Under the pieces are notes generated by a model, which ran no database searches, was not told the origin of the DNA, and worked only from the letters and a program-made list of their open reading frames with translations. Below, one piece after another: positions 23,207 through 32,210 of a stretch of DNA of 46,079 bases. Every line of letters starts with the position of its first letter. Within the stretch, counting starts at the first letter, position 1. Origin of the DNA: Actinomycetota bacterium (lineage in GTDB: Bacteria; Actinomycetota; Actinomycetes; Streptosporangiales; Streptosporangiaceae); assembly GCA_019240215.1 (NCBI GenBank), contig JAFAYQ010000039.1, forward strand, positions 1 to 46,079, read 5' to 3'. The position numbers were made by a program, and so were the translations under genes.

Positions 23207-23965
23207 CTAACCGATTGACGGCTCGGCGGCGAGGCGGCTGGATGGCTCGGTGCTGAGGTGGTCTGACGGCTCGGCGGCGAGGCGGTCGAGCCAGTCGGTC
23301 AGCAGGTGCTCCTCGGCGGGCGACAGGCTGGTCTGGCCGGGCAGGTTGGCCTTGAGGGTGCGGGCCGCGGCCACGCGGCCGGGCTCCGGCACGGCGGCGT
23401 GCTCGGTGGTGACGGCGGAGATCATCGCCTCCCGCATCGCGCTTATGAACGCGGGATCGGGCTGGTGGCCGGAATGGCCGCCGGGCTGGCCGAGGCAGGT
23501 GAGAACGGTCCCGCGGGCGCTGGCCTGCATGATGTCGGCCGCCAGGGCCGGCCCGACCCGCAGGCGGCCGGCCGCGGCGACCCGCTCGATGCGGGCGTGC
23601 ATGCGCTGGGTGCCGCCGCGGACCGCGGCCGCCATCGCCGCGGAGTGCGGTTCGCCGTAGATCAGCAGAAACAGCTCCGGCTGGGCCAGGCCGAAATCGA
23701 CGGCCAGCGACCAGGCCGAGCGCAGGTCATCGACCGGGTCGTCGGTCGGCCGGAGCGGGCTCTTGGCGGCGATGAAGCGGGCGTAGCCGTACTCGGCGAC
23801 GGCCGACAGCAGGCCGTTCTTCTCGCCGAACAGCCGGAAGATGGTCGGCGGCGAGACGCCGACCCGGCTGGCCACCGCCCGGGTGGTGACCGCGCCCCGG
23901 CCGCCCTCGGCCAGCAGGTCGGCGGCGCCGTGGACGATCCGGCCGCGCAGCTCGTCGTCTTCCAT
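23207..23965 (-). CDS. TetR-family regulator with a repeated C-terminal tail
   Basis: The product has 252 residues. The N-terminal HTH is clear: ELRGRIVHGAADLLAEGGRGAVTTRAVASRVGVSPPTIFRLFGEKNGLLSAV. The ligand domain includes AQPELFLLIYGEPHS and LTCLGQPGG. The last 24 residues are three 8-residue repeats (RLAAEPSD, HLSTEPSS, RLAAEPSI), encoded by 24-base DNA repeats with an identical 22-base core at 23216 and 23264. It is divergent from an NmrA-like gene. A long inverted repeat and an extra half-site lie between them, pointing to control of both genes. Confidence 0.92.
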   Translation of the reverse strand: MEDDELRGRIVHGAADLLAEGGRGAVTTRAVASRVGVSPPTIFRLFGEKNGLLSAVAEYGYARFIAAKSPLRPTDDPVDDLRSAWSLAVDFGLAQPELFLLIYGEPHSAAMAAAVRGGTQRMHARIERVAAAGRLRVGPALAADIMQASARGTVLTCLGQPGGHSGHQPDPAFISAMREAMISAVTTEHAAVPEPGRVAAARTLKANLPGQTSLSPAEEHLLTDWLDRLAAEPSDHLSTEPSSRLAAEPSIG

Positions 23966-23967
23966 GA

Positions 23968-24035
23968 ATCAACGATAGCGAATATCGCCAACCGCCGTTA
24001 GGATCGTTGATACGTCATTTTCATATCAACGATCC
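23968..24035. promoter_or_regulatory. TetR operator cluster
   Basis: A perfect 12-base inverted repeat pairs GGATCGTTGATA (24001-24012) with TATCAACGATCC (24024-24035). The same half-site ATCAACGAT recurs at 23968-23976, against the regulator's start codon. Three copies of the half-site in one divergent promoter strongly suggest the binding site of the adjacent TetR protein. Confidence 0.75.
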
Positions 24036-24051
24036 AGGAGGTCGTGTCGCC

Positions 24052-24927
24052 ATGATTCTCGTTACCGGAGCCACCGGGCAGCTGGGCACCGCCGTCGTCC
24101 GCCAGCTGCTCGCGCGGACCAGCGCGGCCCAGATCGCGGTGCTGGCCCGCGACCCCGGCCGGGCGGCCGGCCTGGAGCAGCAGGGCGTGTCGGTCCGGCC
24201 CGGTGAGTACGCCGACCCGGGCTCGCTGGCGCGGGCGATGAAGGGGGTCGACCGGGTGCTGCTGATCGCCTCCAGCGAGTTCCAGCAGCGAGTGCAGCAG
24301 CACCAGAACGTGATCGACGCCGCCCGGGCGGCCGGGGTCGAGCTGTTCGGCTTCACCAGCCGGTCGCTGCGCGACATGGCGGCCCCCGGGAACCCGGCGA
24401 TGCGCGACTACGCCGAGACCGAGGCGCGGATCGGCGCCAGCGGCCTGCCCGCGGTGATCTTCCGCAACGCGCTCTACCTCGACACGCTGCCGGTCTCGCT
24501 GGGCGGGCCGGCGGTCTTCAGCACCGGCATCCGGGTCCCGGCCGGGCCGGGCGCGGTCGCCTACGCGCTCCGCCGCGAGCTGGGCGAAGCGACGGCCAAC
24601 GCGATGCTCGGCCCCCCGGGCGGCGACCGCACCTACGTGCTGGCCGCGCCCCGGGCCTCGACGTTCGATGACGTGGCGCGGGCGCTGAGCGAGATCTCCG
24701 GGTCGCCCGTGGCCTACACCCCGGTCAGCGACGGCGACTTCGTCGTCCACGCGATCGGGCAGGGGATCCCCGAGCCGATGGCCCGCTACCTGGTCGGCTT
24801 CTTCGCCGACGTCCGCGACCACCAGCTCGACGAGACCAGCACTGACCTGCAAGAGCTGCTGGGGCGGGCCCCGGCTTCGCTCAAGGACGGGCTGGCCGAG
24901 CTGTTCACACCCCCCGGTCGCGGGTGA
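24052..24927 (+). CDS. NmrA-like SDR, probable NAD(P)H:quinone oxidoreductase type
   Basis: ATG at 24052, with AGGAGG upstream, gives 291 residues. The atypical SDR nucleotide motif TGATGQLGTAVVRQLL is at residues 5-20, and YADPGSLARAMKGVDRVLLIAS is the second typical strand. The Tyr-x3-Lys of classical SDRs is absent (RDYAETEARI), as in the NmrA/QOR2 subgroup, which either reduces quinones or senses NAD(P). It is the likely target of the divergent TetR protein. The TetR/NmrA layout is typical of redox- or electrophile-sensing divergons. Confidence 0.9.
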   Translation: MILVTGATGQLGTAVVRQLLARTSAAQIAVLARDPGRAAGLEQQGVSVRPGEYADPGSLARAMKGVDRVLLIASSEFQQRVQQHQNVIDAARAAGVELFGFTSRSLRDMAAPGNPAMRDYAETEARIGASGLPAVIFRNALYLDTLPVSLGGPAVFSTGIRVPAGPGAVAYALRRELGEATANAMLGPPGGDRTYVLAAPRASTFDDVARALSEISGSPVAYTPVSDGDFVVHAIGQGIPEPMARYLVGFFADVRDHQLDETSTDLQELLGRAPASLKDGLAELFTPPGRG

Positions 24928-24972
24928 GGATGGTGGTGATCATGAGGCCCCGAGACCAGGAGGATCCGCCCG

Positions 24973-27078
24973 ATGAGCGAGCCGTCACCGGCCGTGGCCG
25001 TGGACTGGGCGCTGGTGACCCGGGTGGTCGACCGGATCGTCCCGGCCGACGACTTCCCGTCGGCGGCCCAGGCCGGAGTGGCCGGGCGGCTGGCAGAGGG
25101 GGCGGGGGGCGCCAACCGGGCGCTGTGGGCCGGGCTGCTCGGGCCCGGGTTCGCGGCGCTGGCCGCCGAGCTGGGCGCTGAGCTGGGCGGGCGCGACCTG
25201 GACGGGGTGACCGACGAGGAGCTGGATCAACTGCTGGAGCGGCTGAGCCGCGGGGAGACCGGATCCGGCTGGGCGGTCGGCGCGGAAGAATTCTGGGCCG
25301 AGCTGGTGCGGGTGACGGCCGAGCAGTACTACGGCAGCAGCGGGGCGGCGGGCTGGGCGCTGGTGGGCTACTCCCCCGCCGTCCGCCGGTCGGGCCAGGC
25401 GGCCGCCGGCGAGGCCCGCCCGCTGGTCACCCACCGGGTCCACGAGCTGCGGGCCGGCTACGACGCGATCGTGGTGGGCGTCGGGGCGGGCGGGGGCGTG
25501 GCCGCCGCCGAGCTGGCCGCCCGGGGTCTCACGGTGCTGGCGGCCGACCGGGGCGAGCTGCTGTCGTACGAGCAGATCGGCCAGGACCACCTGCGCAACT
25601 TCCGGCTGTCCCGCTACGGGCACAACGCACCGCCCGGCGCCGCGGCGGGCGCGCGGGTGTGGGCCGGCGCCGGCGGCCACGAGCAGGTCGTCACCGACCC
25701 GTGGGACTCGCGCTGGTCGGCGCTGCCGCAGACGATCGGCGGCGGCACCCGGGTCTACCAGGGCATGGCCTGGCGGCTGCTGCCCACCGACTTCGCGCTG
25801 GCCACCCGCTACGGCGTCCCCGACGGCAGCTCGCTGGCGGACTGGCCGATCGGCTACGACGACCTGGAGCCCTACTACACCGAGATCGAATGGTCGGTCG
25901 GGGTCAGCGGGGACGGCGCCGCCCACCGCAACCAGGGCCACCGCTCGCGCGACTACCCGATGCCGCCGCTGCCCGACAACACCGAGGCGCAGGTGCTGCG
26001 GGCAGCGGCCGGGCGGCTGGGCTGGACGACCGGGCCGATCCCGATGCTGATCAACTCCGAGCCGCGCTACGGCCGCGGGCGCTGCGGCCAGTGCGGGCAG
26101 TGCGTCGGCTTCGCCTGCCCGACCGGCGCCAAGAACGGGCCCTACAACTCGGTGCTGCCGGAGGCCCAGGCGACCGGTGACCTGACCGTCGCCACCCAGG
26201 CGCGGGCGGTCCGTATCCGCACCGACGGCCGCGGCCGGGTCAGCGGGGTGGCGCTGATGGACACCGTCAGCGGCCTGGTCACCGAGGTGGCGGCCGGGCA
26301 GGTGGTGATCGCCTGCTCGGCGATCGAGACCCCCCGGCTGCTGCTGCACTCCGCCTCCGACCACCATCCCGGCGGGCTCGGCAACGCGACCGGCCAGGTC
26401 GGCCGTCACCTGCAGGGTCACCGCTACGTGGGCGCGTTCGGGACGTTCGACGACCCGGTCATCGACGGGGCCGGCCCGAACGCCCGGCTGGCCACCTGCG
26501 AGCACCTGCACCGCCGGCCGGGGGTGCTGGGCGGGGTGCTGGCCAACGAGATCCTCAAGCTCCCGATCGTCCACTGGAACTGGGCGCTGCCCCCGGACGC
26601 GCCGCGGGCCGGGCGGGCCGGTAAGGACGCGATGCGCCACCTCTACCGGCGGACCAGCCACCTCTACGGGCCGGTCCAGGAGATCCCCCGGGCCGACAAC
26701 CGGGTCCGGCTGGCCCCCGGGATCCGCGACGCTCAGGGCATCCCGGTCGCCCGGCTGACCGGCCACCACCATCCCGAGGACGCCCGCAGCGCCGAATTGC
26801 TGATTGAAAAGGCGGCCGAGTGGCTGACCGCGGCCGGTGCCCGCCGGACCTGGTCGCTGCCCTACCCGGCCGATCTGCTGGCCGGCCAGCACCAGGCCGG
26901 CACCTGCCGGATGGGCGACGACCCGGCCACCTCGGTGACCGACCGCTGGGGCCGGGTGCACGGCCACGACAACCTGTGGATCGCCGACGGCTCGGTCCAC
27001 GTCACCAACGGCGGGTTCAACCCGGTCCTGACCATCATGGCGCTGGCCCTGCGCAGCGCCCGCCACCTGGCCGCCTGA
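24973..27078 (+). CDS. GMC oxidoreductase fused to a gluconate 2-dehydrogenase subunit 3-like domain
   Basis: The product has 701 residues. Residues 1-130 resemble the small subunit of gluconate 2-dehydrogenases (VVDRIVPADDFPSAAQAGV, DEELDQLLERL, EEFWAELVRVTAEQYYG). The FAD motif VVGVGAGGGVAAAELAARG starts near 167. A cysteine cluster CGQCGQCVGFACPTGAK follows in the middle, and the C-terminal GMC signatures HQAGTCRMG and NGGFNPVLTIMALALRSA close the protein. It should oxidise an alcohol or sugar. The 145-residue N-terminal part lacks a clear Tat signal, so it may be cytosolic. The VOC gene starts within its stop codon. Confidence 0.9.
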   Translation: MSEPSPAVAVDWALVTRVVDRIVPADDFPSAAQAGVAGRLAEGAGGANRALWAGLLGPGFAALAAELGAELGGRDLDGVTDEELDQLLERLSRGETGSGWAVGAEEFWAELVRVTAEQYYGSSGAAGWALVGYSPAVRRSGQAAAGEARPLVTHRVHELRAGYDAIVVGVGAGGGVAAAELAARGLTVLAADRGELLSYEQIGQDHLRNFRLSRYGHNAPPGAAAGARVWAGAGGHEQVVTDPWDSRWSALPQTIGGGTRVYQGMAWRLLPTDFALATRYGVPDGSSLADWPIGYDDLEPYYTEIEWSVGVSGDGAAHRNQGHRSRDYPMPPLPDNTEAQVLRAAAGRLGWTTGPIPMLINSEPRYGRGRCGQCGQCVGFACPTGAKNGPYNSVLPEAQATGDLTVATQARAVRIRTDGRGRVSGVALMDTVSGLVTEVAAGQVVIACSAIETPRLLLHSASDHHPGGLGNATGQVGRHLQGHRYVGAFGTFDDPVIDGAGPNARLATCEHLHRRPGVLGGVLANEILKLPIVHWNWALPPDAPRAGRAGKDAMRHLYRRTSHLYGPVQEIPRADNRVRLAPGIRDAQGIPVARLTGHHHPEDARSAELLIEKAAEWLTAAGARRTWSLPYPADLLAGQHQAGTCRMGDDPATSVTDRWGRVHGHDNLWIADGSVHVTNGGFNPVLTIMALALRSARHLAA

Positions 27079-27521
27079 TGGCGGCCCGGTTTCAGCTGGT
27101 GATCGACTGCCGGGACGCGGAGCGGATGGCGCGGTTCTGGGCGGCGGCCCTCGGGTACGTGCTCGAGCCGCCGCCGGAAGGGTTCGCGACCTGGGACGAC
27201 TGGCGGCGGGATCTGGGGCTGCCGGACAGCGAGCTGGGTCTCGGGGCCGACAGCATCGTCGATCCGGCCGGGGCCGGGCCGCGGATCTGGTTCCACTCGG
27301 TGCCCGACGCCAAGCTGGTAAAGAACCGGCTGCACCTCGACATCGGGGTCAGCGGGGGGCGGTCGGTGCCGCTGGCGACCCGGCGGGAGCGGGTCGACGC
27401 GGAGGCGCGGCGGCTGACCGGGCTGGGGGCCACCTGCACGGGGGCGCTGGACGCGGAGGGGCTCGACTGGTACGCGGTGGGGATGCGGGACCCCGAGGGT
27501 AACGAGTTCGACATCAACTGA
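27078..27521 (+). CDS. VOC-family protein, Glyoxalase_6 type
   Basis: ATG at 27078 overlaps the GMC stop codon (TGATG), so the two genes are coupled. The protein has 147 residues: FQLVIDCRDAERMARFWAAALGYVLE, IWFHSVPDAKLVKNRLHLDIGV and MRDPEGNEFDIN are typical of this actinobacterial subgroup. Ligand and reaction are unknown. The last 8 bases overlap the convergent methyltransferase gene. Confidence 0.9.
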   Translation: MAARFQLVIDCRDAERMARFWAAALGYVLEPPPEGFATWDDWRRDLGLPDSELGLGADSIVDPAGAGPRIWFHSVPDAKLVKNRLHLDIGVSGGRSVPLATRRERVDAEARRLTGLGATCTGALDAEGLDWYAVGMRDPEGNEFDIN

Positions 27522-28356
27522 CGTCGTCACCGGCATCCGGGTCCGGCTGGCCGGCCAAGGGCTTGCGGGCCAGGTAGGCGACCACGTTGAGCTGGGCCCG
27601 GAGCGGCAGGCCGTCGCGGACCTGGGCCTGCGCCAACTCGACGGCCACCCGGCGGAACTCGGCCTCGCCGACGTTCTGGATGGCCTCGTGGGCCGGGCCG
27701 GTCGAGGCCAGCGCCCGCGCGTACAGCTCCGGGTCGGCGAACTCGAAGGCGAACGGCACCGCGGCCCGCTCGATGGCGGTGAACCCGTGCGCCTCGAGCA
27801 GCTGTTCACCCGCGCCCGGCCGCCCGAGCGACACCATCGCCGCCTGGTTGCCGATCTTCTCGGTGGTGGCCAGCGTGAACGGCGCCAGCGACCAGACCCC
27901 GGGTGAGACCTTCAGGTGACCCCACACGGTCATCCCCAGCCGCCCGCCCGGGCGCAGCACCCGGAACAGCTCGGCCACCGCAGCCGGGGTGGTACCCCAG
28001 ATCCCGCGGAAGCTGGTGGCGACGTCGAACGAGCCCTCATCCCAGGGCAGCGCGCTCATGTCGCCGACCCGGATGTCGCAGCCCGGGTTGCGGTCGCGGG
28101 CGACCGCGACCAGCCGCGGCGAGGCGTCGAGGCCGGCCCCGGTCGCCCCGCGCAGGCCCGCCAGTTCGATCGAGAGCCCCGACCCGCAGGCCACGTCGAG
28201 CAGCCGGTCGCCGTCGTCGACGCCCAGCCGGTGGTGCACGTAGACGTACTCCCGGCAGTTACTGGGCTCGCTCAGGGTGGCGAAGTCGGCGACCTGGCGG
28301 CCCCAGCCCTCGTCGACCGTCTTCCACTGGGCCGGGTCGGCCTTCGGCGTGGTCAT
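27514..28356 (-). CDS. Class I SAM-dependent methyltransferase
   Basis: ATG at 28356 (MTTPKADPAQW) gives 280 residues. Motif I is LLDVACGSGLSIELA, motif II lies near GDMSALPW and motif III near VLRPGGRLGMTVWG, as in ubiE/Methyltransf_11 proteins. The C-terminal half is variable. The substrate is unknown. It starts 11 bases after the DUF397 stop, so it probably ends a three-gene operon with the XRE regulator and the DUF397 protein. Confidence 0.9.
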   Translation of the reverse strand: MTTPKADPAQWKTVDEGWGRQVADFATLSEPSNCREYVYVHHRLGVDDGDRLLDVACGSGLSIELAGLRGATGAGLDASPRLVAVARDRNPGCDIRVGDMSALPWDEGSFDVATSFRGIWGTTPAAVAELFRVLRPGGRLGMTVWGHLKVSPGVWSLAPFTLATTEKIGNQAAMVSLGRPGAGEQLLEAHGFTAIERAAVPFAFEFADPELYARALASTGPAHEAIQNVGEAEFRRVAVELAQAQVRDGLPLRAQLNVVAYLARKPLAGQPDPDAGDDVS

Positions 28357-28367
28357 ACCGCTAACTA

Positions 28368-28544
28368 TCAGCGAACGCGCGGCGGCTGGTCCAGGCGGCC
28401 CACAAACCGCGTCCAATCCGGGCCGGAAAACGTCAGCAGCGGACCATGCGGGTCTTTGGAGTCGCGAACCAGGATTGATCTGGTGGCCGACGCGACTTCC
28501 ACACACCCTTCCTTCGAGCTTTTACTGCTCTTCCGCCACGACAT
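28368..28544 (-). CDS. DUF397 small regulatory protein (58 aa)
   Basis: This short gene reads MSWRKSSKSSKEGCVEVAS, then ILVRDSKDPHGPLLTFSGPDWTRFV. That is the DUF397 pattern WrKSSyS...CVEVA, VRDSK and L.F....W..F. Members are 55-80 residues and are nearly always next to XRE/DUF5753 genes in Streptomyces and relatives, where such pairs (WhiJ-like loci) influence development and antibiotic production, probably by the small protein binding the regulator. It lies 28 bases downstream of the XRE gene. The tail QPPRVR is basic. Confidence 0.9.
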   Translation of the reverse strand: MSWRKSSKSSKEGCVEVASATRSILVRDSKDPHGPLLTFSGPDWTRFVGRLDQPPRVR

Positions 28545-28572
28545 TCCAGCAATTCTAGCCGCCGCCGAAGGC

Positions 28573-29436
28573 TCAGCCCAGCGTCATGCCCTCCGCGATC
28601 TGGTTGATCAGCTCAATGGACTGCTGCGCGCTGAGCGACTGCTCCCGCAGCCGTTCGAACGCCTCCCGATAGGTCAGGATCTGCAGGTCCTCCCCGGTCA
28701 GCACCACGCTGGGGTTCGAGGCATTTTCAAGATAAAGAACGTCCTCGTCATCGCCGATGAACTCGAGCAGGGTGAACGGCCCCTTCAAACCCGGGTGAAC
28801 ACCCGCGCTGAACGGCACGACCTGGATGGTGACGTTGGGCTGGCGGGCCGTCTCGACGAGCTTGCGCAGCTGCCGGCGCATGATGCCGGGATGGCCGGGC
28901 GCCCCCACCCGACGGCGAATCACCGCCTCGTCGAGGATGAAGTGGAACCGCCGCCGGGACTCCTCCAGCAGCTCCTGGCGGCGCATCCGCAGCTCGACCA
29001 GCTTGTCGACGCGATCGGCCGCGTATTCGAGCGTGACCGCCCGGGCGTACTCCTCGGTCTGCAACTGGCCGGGTACGACCGTGGGCTCGAACTGGCGGAT
29101 GACCGACGACGCCGCTTCGTAACCCACGAACATCACGTACTGCGGGGACGTTATGTCGCGGTAGGCGCTGAACCACGCCCGCTGGCGGGCGGCCCGGGCG
29201 AGGTCAACGAGCTCTTCGACCTGGTCCCCGTCGCTGATCTTGTACTGCGTCAGCAGGGACCGGAGGTCACTGACGGAGATGCTGACGCCGCCGCCCTCGA
29301 TCCGGATGAGCTTGGACAAGCTCCAGTCCATCGCGGCGGCCACTTGTTCCTGGGTCAACCCGGCGTCCTTGCGTATCCGGCGCAACTCCCGTGTCAGTCG
29401 TCCCCGCTGAATCACGGACCCCTGAACTTCAGCCAT
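28573..29436 (-). CDS. XRE-family regulator with DUF5753 domain (WhiJ-like)
   Basis: The product has 287 residues. The HTH_31 domain spans about residues 12-66 (LRRIRKDAGLTQEQVAAAMDWSLSKLIRIEGG). The DUF5753 domain follows, with the hallmarks FEPTVVPGQLQTEEYARAV, RRRVGAPGHPGIMRRQLRKL and VQVVPF-like IQVVPFSAG. These proteins are DNA-binding regulators modulated by a partner DUF397 protein. A GCTGAC/GTCAGC inverted repeat lies 77 bases upstream of its start and could be its operator. Confidence 0.93.
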   Translation of the reverse strand: MAEVQGSVIQRGRLTRELRRIRKDAGLTQEQVAAAMDWSLSKLIRIEGGGVSISVSDLRSLLTQYKISDGDQVEELVDLARAARQRAWFSAYRDITSPQYVMFVGYEAASSVIRQFEPTVVPGQLQTEEYARAVTLEYAADRVDKLVELRMRRQELLEESRRRFHFILDEAVIRRRVGAPGHPGIMRRQLRKLVETARQPNVTIQVVPFSAGVHPGLKGPFTLLEFIGDDEDVLYLENASNPSVVLTGEDLQILTYREAFERLREQSLSAQQSIELINQIAEGMTLG

Positions 29437-29512
29437 GCCTGGCCCAACCTCTTCTAGGTGTTCTACAAGATGGCGATGACTTCTAACCAGCCCTATGGCT
29501 TTCAGCCACCTG

Positions 29513-29529
29513 GCTGACGTACTGTCAGC
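29513..29529. promoter_or_regulatory. Inverted repeat upstream of the WhiJ-like gene
   Basis: GCTGACGTACTGTCAGC is a perfect 6-base inverted repeat with a 5-base spacer. It lies in the 256-base gap between the XRE gene and the divergent cyclase-like gene. The gap is AT-richer than its surroundings and contains no gene. Confidence 0.5.
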
Positions 29530-29692
29530 TATGTGAGATGTTCACGTCGGTACTGTAGCTTATGGCCAGGTGTTATCAGCCATATGGATTGATGGATTGA
29601 CACGCCGGCCAGCTTGGTGAGGCCGGGCTGCGGTGCCCCGAGCCGAAGGGGGGCTCGTCCGTGCAGTTGCCATCTGGGGGCGGGGGCTAGCC

Positions 29693-30448
29693 GTGTCGGT
29701 GAGCAGCCTGCCGCTCGGGCCCGAGCCTGCGGAACCCACCCGGGTCACCCCGCTCGATGCTGAGCAGTACCAGCAGCACTGCTCGCTGATTGCCGCCGAC
29801 ATCGCCGACTTCAGCAATCCCGCCCGGGATGAGGAGTTCCAGCTGTACCTGCGGAAATCGCTGTACGAGATCTTCGGACGGGCGTTCCGCGACATCGGGG
29901 TGGCCTGGGAGGGCCCGTGCGACCTCCACCGCGAGGATCGCGGTGACGGCATGACGGCCGTGTTCATGCCCCACATCCCGACCGGACTGCTGATCAACCG
30001 GCTCCCGGGCCCGCTGCTGGCCGGGCTCCGCCACCACAACAAGATGTCGAGCCGCCTGGCCCAGATCCAGCTCCGGCTGGCCCTGCACGCCGGCCTGGTG
30101 ACCCTCGACGACCACGGGTTCGCCGGGCCGGAGGCCAACCGGCTGTTCCGCATCCTCGAGGCGGCGGCGGTGAAGCGGGAGCTGGCGGACTCCCGCGCCG
30201 ACCTCGCGCTCATCACCTCGGACTACGTCTACCAGAACTTCATTCACGGCCGGTGCGGTTCAGTGGGCGCGGAGGGCTACACCCGGGTCCCGGTCAACGT
30301 CAAGAAGACCCACACGCACGCCTGGTACCGCCTCGCGGGCGGGCCCCCGCCTGATCGTGCCCGGGCCGATCGCGGCCCGGCCGCGACCCGGCCGGCCGTA
30401 CGGGCGGCCAAGCCGCGCAGCCTGCCCGCGTTAGCGGCGGCCGACTAG
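29693..30448 (+). CDS. Class III nucleotidyl cyclase-like protein
   Basis: GTG at 29693 is taken as start (251 residues); other GTGs lie at 29633 and 29699. A class III cyclase homology domain is recognisable: the first metal Asp in CSLIAADIADFS, the second in HREDRGDGMTAVF, then LRLALHAGLV and GPEANRLFRILEAA, which keep the Asn and Arg of the family's ribose and phosphate site. The C-terminus is a disordered Arg/Ala/Pro tail. It may make a cyclic nucleotide or only bind one. It has no membrane or sensor domain and is divergent from the WhiJ-like operon. Confidence 0.75.
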   Translation: MSVSSLPLGPEPAEPTRVTPLDAEQYQQHCSLIAADIADFSNPARDEEFQLYLRKSLYEIFGRAFRDIGVAWEGPCDLHREDRGDGMTAVFMPHIPTGLLINRLPGPLLAGLRHHNKMSSRLAQIQLRLALHAGLVTLDDHGFAGPEANRLFRILEAAAVKRELADSRADLALITSDYVYQNFIHGRCGSVGAEGYTRVPVNVKKTHTHAWYRLAGGPPPDRARADRGPAATRPAVRAAKPRSLPALAAAD

Positions 30449-30461
30449 ACGAGGGGGCCGA

Positions 30462-31322
30462 CTAGACGAACAGCGGCTCGGCCGCGGTGCGGGCGGCCAG
30501 AGTGGCGAGGCCCTCGTCGGGCGGGGCGGCGGAGAAGCGGGCGGCGGCGTCGAGGACCTTGGGGAGCAGGCGCGTGTCGCCGGTGCTGCAGAGGAAGGTG
30601 CCGGGACGGCCCAGCGCCCACCACACGGCCAGGTCGATGTCGTCCTGCCCCTGGAGCGGCTCGTACCAGGTGTCGGCGGTGTGCTCGCGGCCCGACCAGG
30701 GGCGCAGGGCGATCGACTTGATCGTCTGGACCGCGACCTGACGCTGCTGGCAGGTGTCGGCCAGGGCGTTGAAGTTCTCCGCGTAGTACGGGTTCTGCAT
30801 GGTGACGTAGTTGTACGGGAGCAGCACCGAGTCGAAGTCGAACCGCTCGAGGCTGCGGCGGTGGGTGGCGGCGATCTGAGCGCCGTGGCCGGTGACCCCG
30901 ATCCAGCGGATGAGGCCCTGCTCGCGCGCTTCGATCGCGGCTTCGAGGGCGCCGCCGGGGCTGAGCGCGATGTCCCACTCGATCGGGTCGGCCAGCGCGT
31001 GCAGCTGCCAGAGGTCGACGTGGTCGACGCCCATCCGGTCCAGCGAGCGGTGCAGTTCGTCGCGGGCCCCGGCCGCGGTGCGCTCGTCGCCCTTGGTGGC
31101 CAGGAAGAACCGGCCCGGCTCGCGCTGCAGCCACGGCCGGATGCGGACCTCGGCGTCCCCGTACTCGGAGGCCACGTCCAGGTGGTTGACGCCGTACTCG
31201 AGCAGCACGTCCAGGGTCTGGTCGGCGGTCCGCTGGTCCACCTGCGCGAGCGACGCGCCGCCAAAGACCACCCGGGTGCTCTGGTGGCCGGTGCGGCCGA
31301 ACTCGGCCTGAGCGATGGGCAT
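30462..31322 (-). CDS. Aldo/keto reductase next to the lar operon
   Basis: GGGAGG precedes ATG 31322 by four bases; the product has 286 residues. Tetrad residues are Asp49 and Tyr54 (HLDVASEYG), Lys77 (LATKGD) and His108 (WQLHAL). The rest is unlike the first reductase in this window and belongs to the aryl-alcohol dehydrogenase-like group; the C-terminus [29 protein letters not shown] takes the place of the usual cofactor segment. Only 45 bases separate its start from larE, which is divergent, so the two probably share control. It could act on a hydroxy acid or sugar handled by LarA. Confidence 0.9.
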   Translation of the reverse strand: MPIAQAEFGRTGHQSTRVVFGGASLAQVDQRTADQTLDVLLEYGVNHLDVASEYGDAEVRIRPWLQREPGRFFLATKGDERTAAGARDELHRSLDRMGVDHVDLWQLHALADPIEWDIALSPGGALEAAIEAREQGLIRWIGVTGHGAQIAATHRRSLERFDFDSVLLPYNYVTMQNPYYAENFNALADTCQQRQVAVQTIKSIALRPWSGREHTADTWYEPLQGQDDIDLAVWWALGRPGTFLCSTGDTRLLPKVLDAAARFSAAPPDEGLATLAARTAAEPLFV

Positions 31323-31367
31323 GAGACCTCCCGGGTAGCCAAGACAGGTGCGTTCGGTCTCAATCCT

Positions 31368-32210
31368 ATGATCGAGGGTGTGGCGGACGAGCTTGACACC
31401 CTGATCGGCCGGCTGACCGGCTCGCTGGCCAGCCTGGGCAGCGCCCTGATCGCGTTCTCCGGCGGGGTGGACTCCTCGCTGGTGGCCGCGCTGGCGGCCC
31501 GGGCGCTGGGCGACCGCGCGCTCGCGGTCACCGCCGTCTCCCCGGCGCTGGCGGCCGGCGAGCTGGACGGGGCGCGGGCGGTGGCCCGGGCGGTCGGGGT
31601 CCGGCACGAGGTGATCAGCACCGCCGAACTGGAGCGTGACGACTACCGGCGCAACGACCGGTTCCGCTGCTACTACTGCAAGACCGAGCTGTACGACCAG
31701 CTGGCAACGCTGGCCGCCCGGCGCGGGTACGCGGCCGTGCTGTCCGGGGCCAACGCCGACGACGAAGGTGACTGGCGGCCGGGGCTGCGGGCGGCGGCCG
31801 AGCACGGGGTCCAGCATCCGCTGCTGGCCGCGTCGGTCGGCAAGGCCCAGGTGCGGGCGCTGGCGCAGCGGCTCGGGGTGCCGAGCGCGGACAAGCCCGC
31901 CTCGCCCTGCCTGGCGTCGCGGCTGCCGTACGGCACCGCGGTCAGCGCCGACGTGCTCGCCCAGGTCGACCGGGCCGAGCTCAGCCTCAAGGAGCGCGGC
32001 TACCGTGAGCTGCGGGTCCGCCACTTCGGGGAGCTGGGCCGGGTCCAGCTGAGCGCGGCCGAGCTGCCGCGGGCGGCCCACCCGGACGAGCGCGCGGCCG
32101 TGCTGGCCTGCGTGCGGGCGGCCGGTTACCAGCGCGCGGAGATCGACGAGCAGCCGCTGCGGTCGGGTTCGCTCAACCTCGACATCACCCCCGTCAGCCA
32201 TGCCCGCTGA
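31368..32210 (+). CDS. larE: LarE, sacrificial sulfur transferase for the nickel-pincer cofactor
   Basis: The product has 280 residues. The PP-loop SGGVDSS is at 31-37; [11 protein letters not shown] (about 99-109) and the sulfur-donating cysteine Cys181 in [11 protein letters not shown] are the LarE hallmarks. It adenylates the biscarboxylated pyridinium nucleotide and transfers sulfur from its own cysteine. That cysteine matches Cys176 of the Lactobacillus enzyme, so this is the single-use type rather than the [4Fe-4S] type. It overlaps larB by 11 bases and starts the lar operon. Confidence 0.95.
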   Translation: MIEGVADELDTLIGRLTGSLASLGSALIAFSGGVDSSLVAALAARALGDRALAVTAVSPALAAGELDGARAVARAVGVRHEVISTAELERDDYRRNDRFRCYYCKTELYDQLATLAARRGYAAVLSGANADDEGDWRPGLRAAAEHGVQHPLLAASVGKAQVRALAQRLGVPSADKPASPCLASRLPYGTAVSADVLAQVDRAELSLKERGYRELRVRHFGELGRVQLSAAELPRAAHPDERAAVLACVRAAGYQRAEIDEQPLRSGSLNLDITPVSHAR

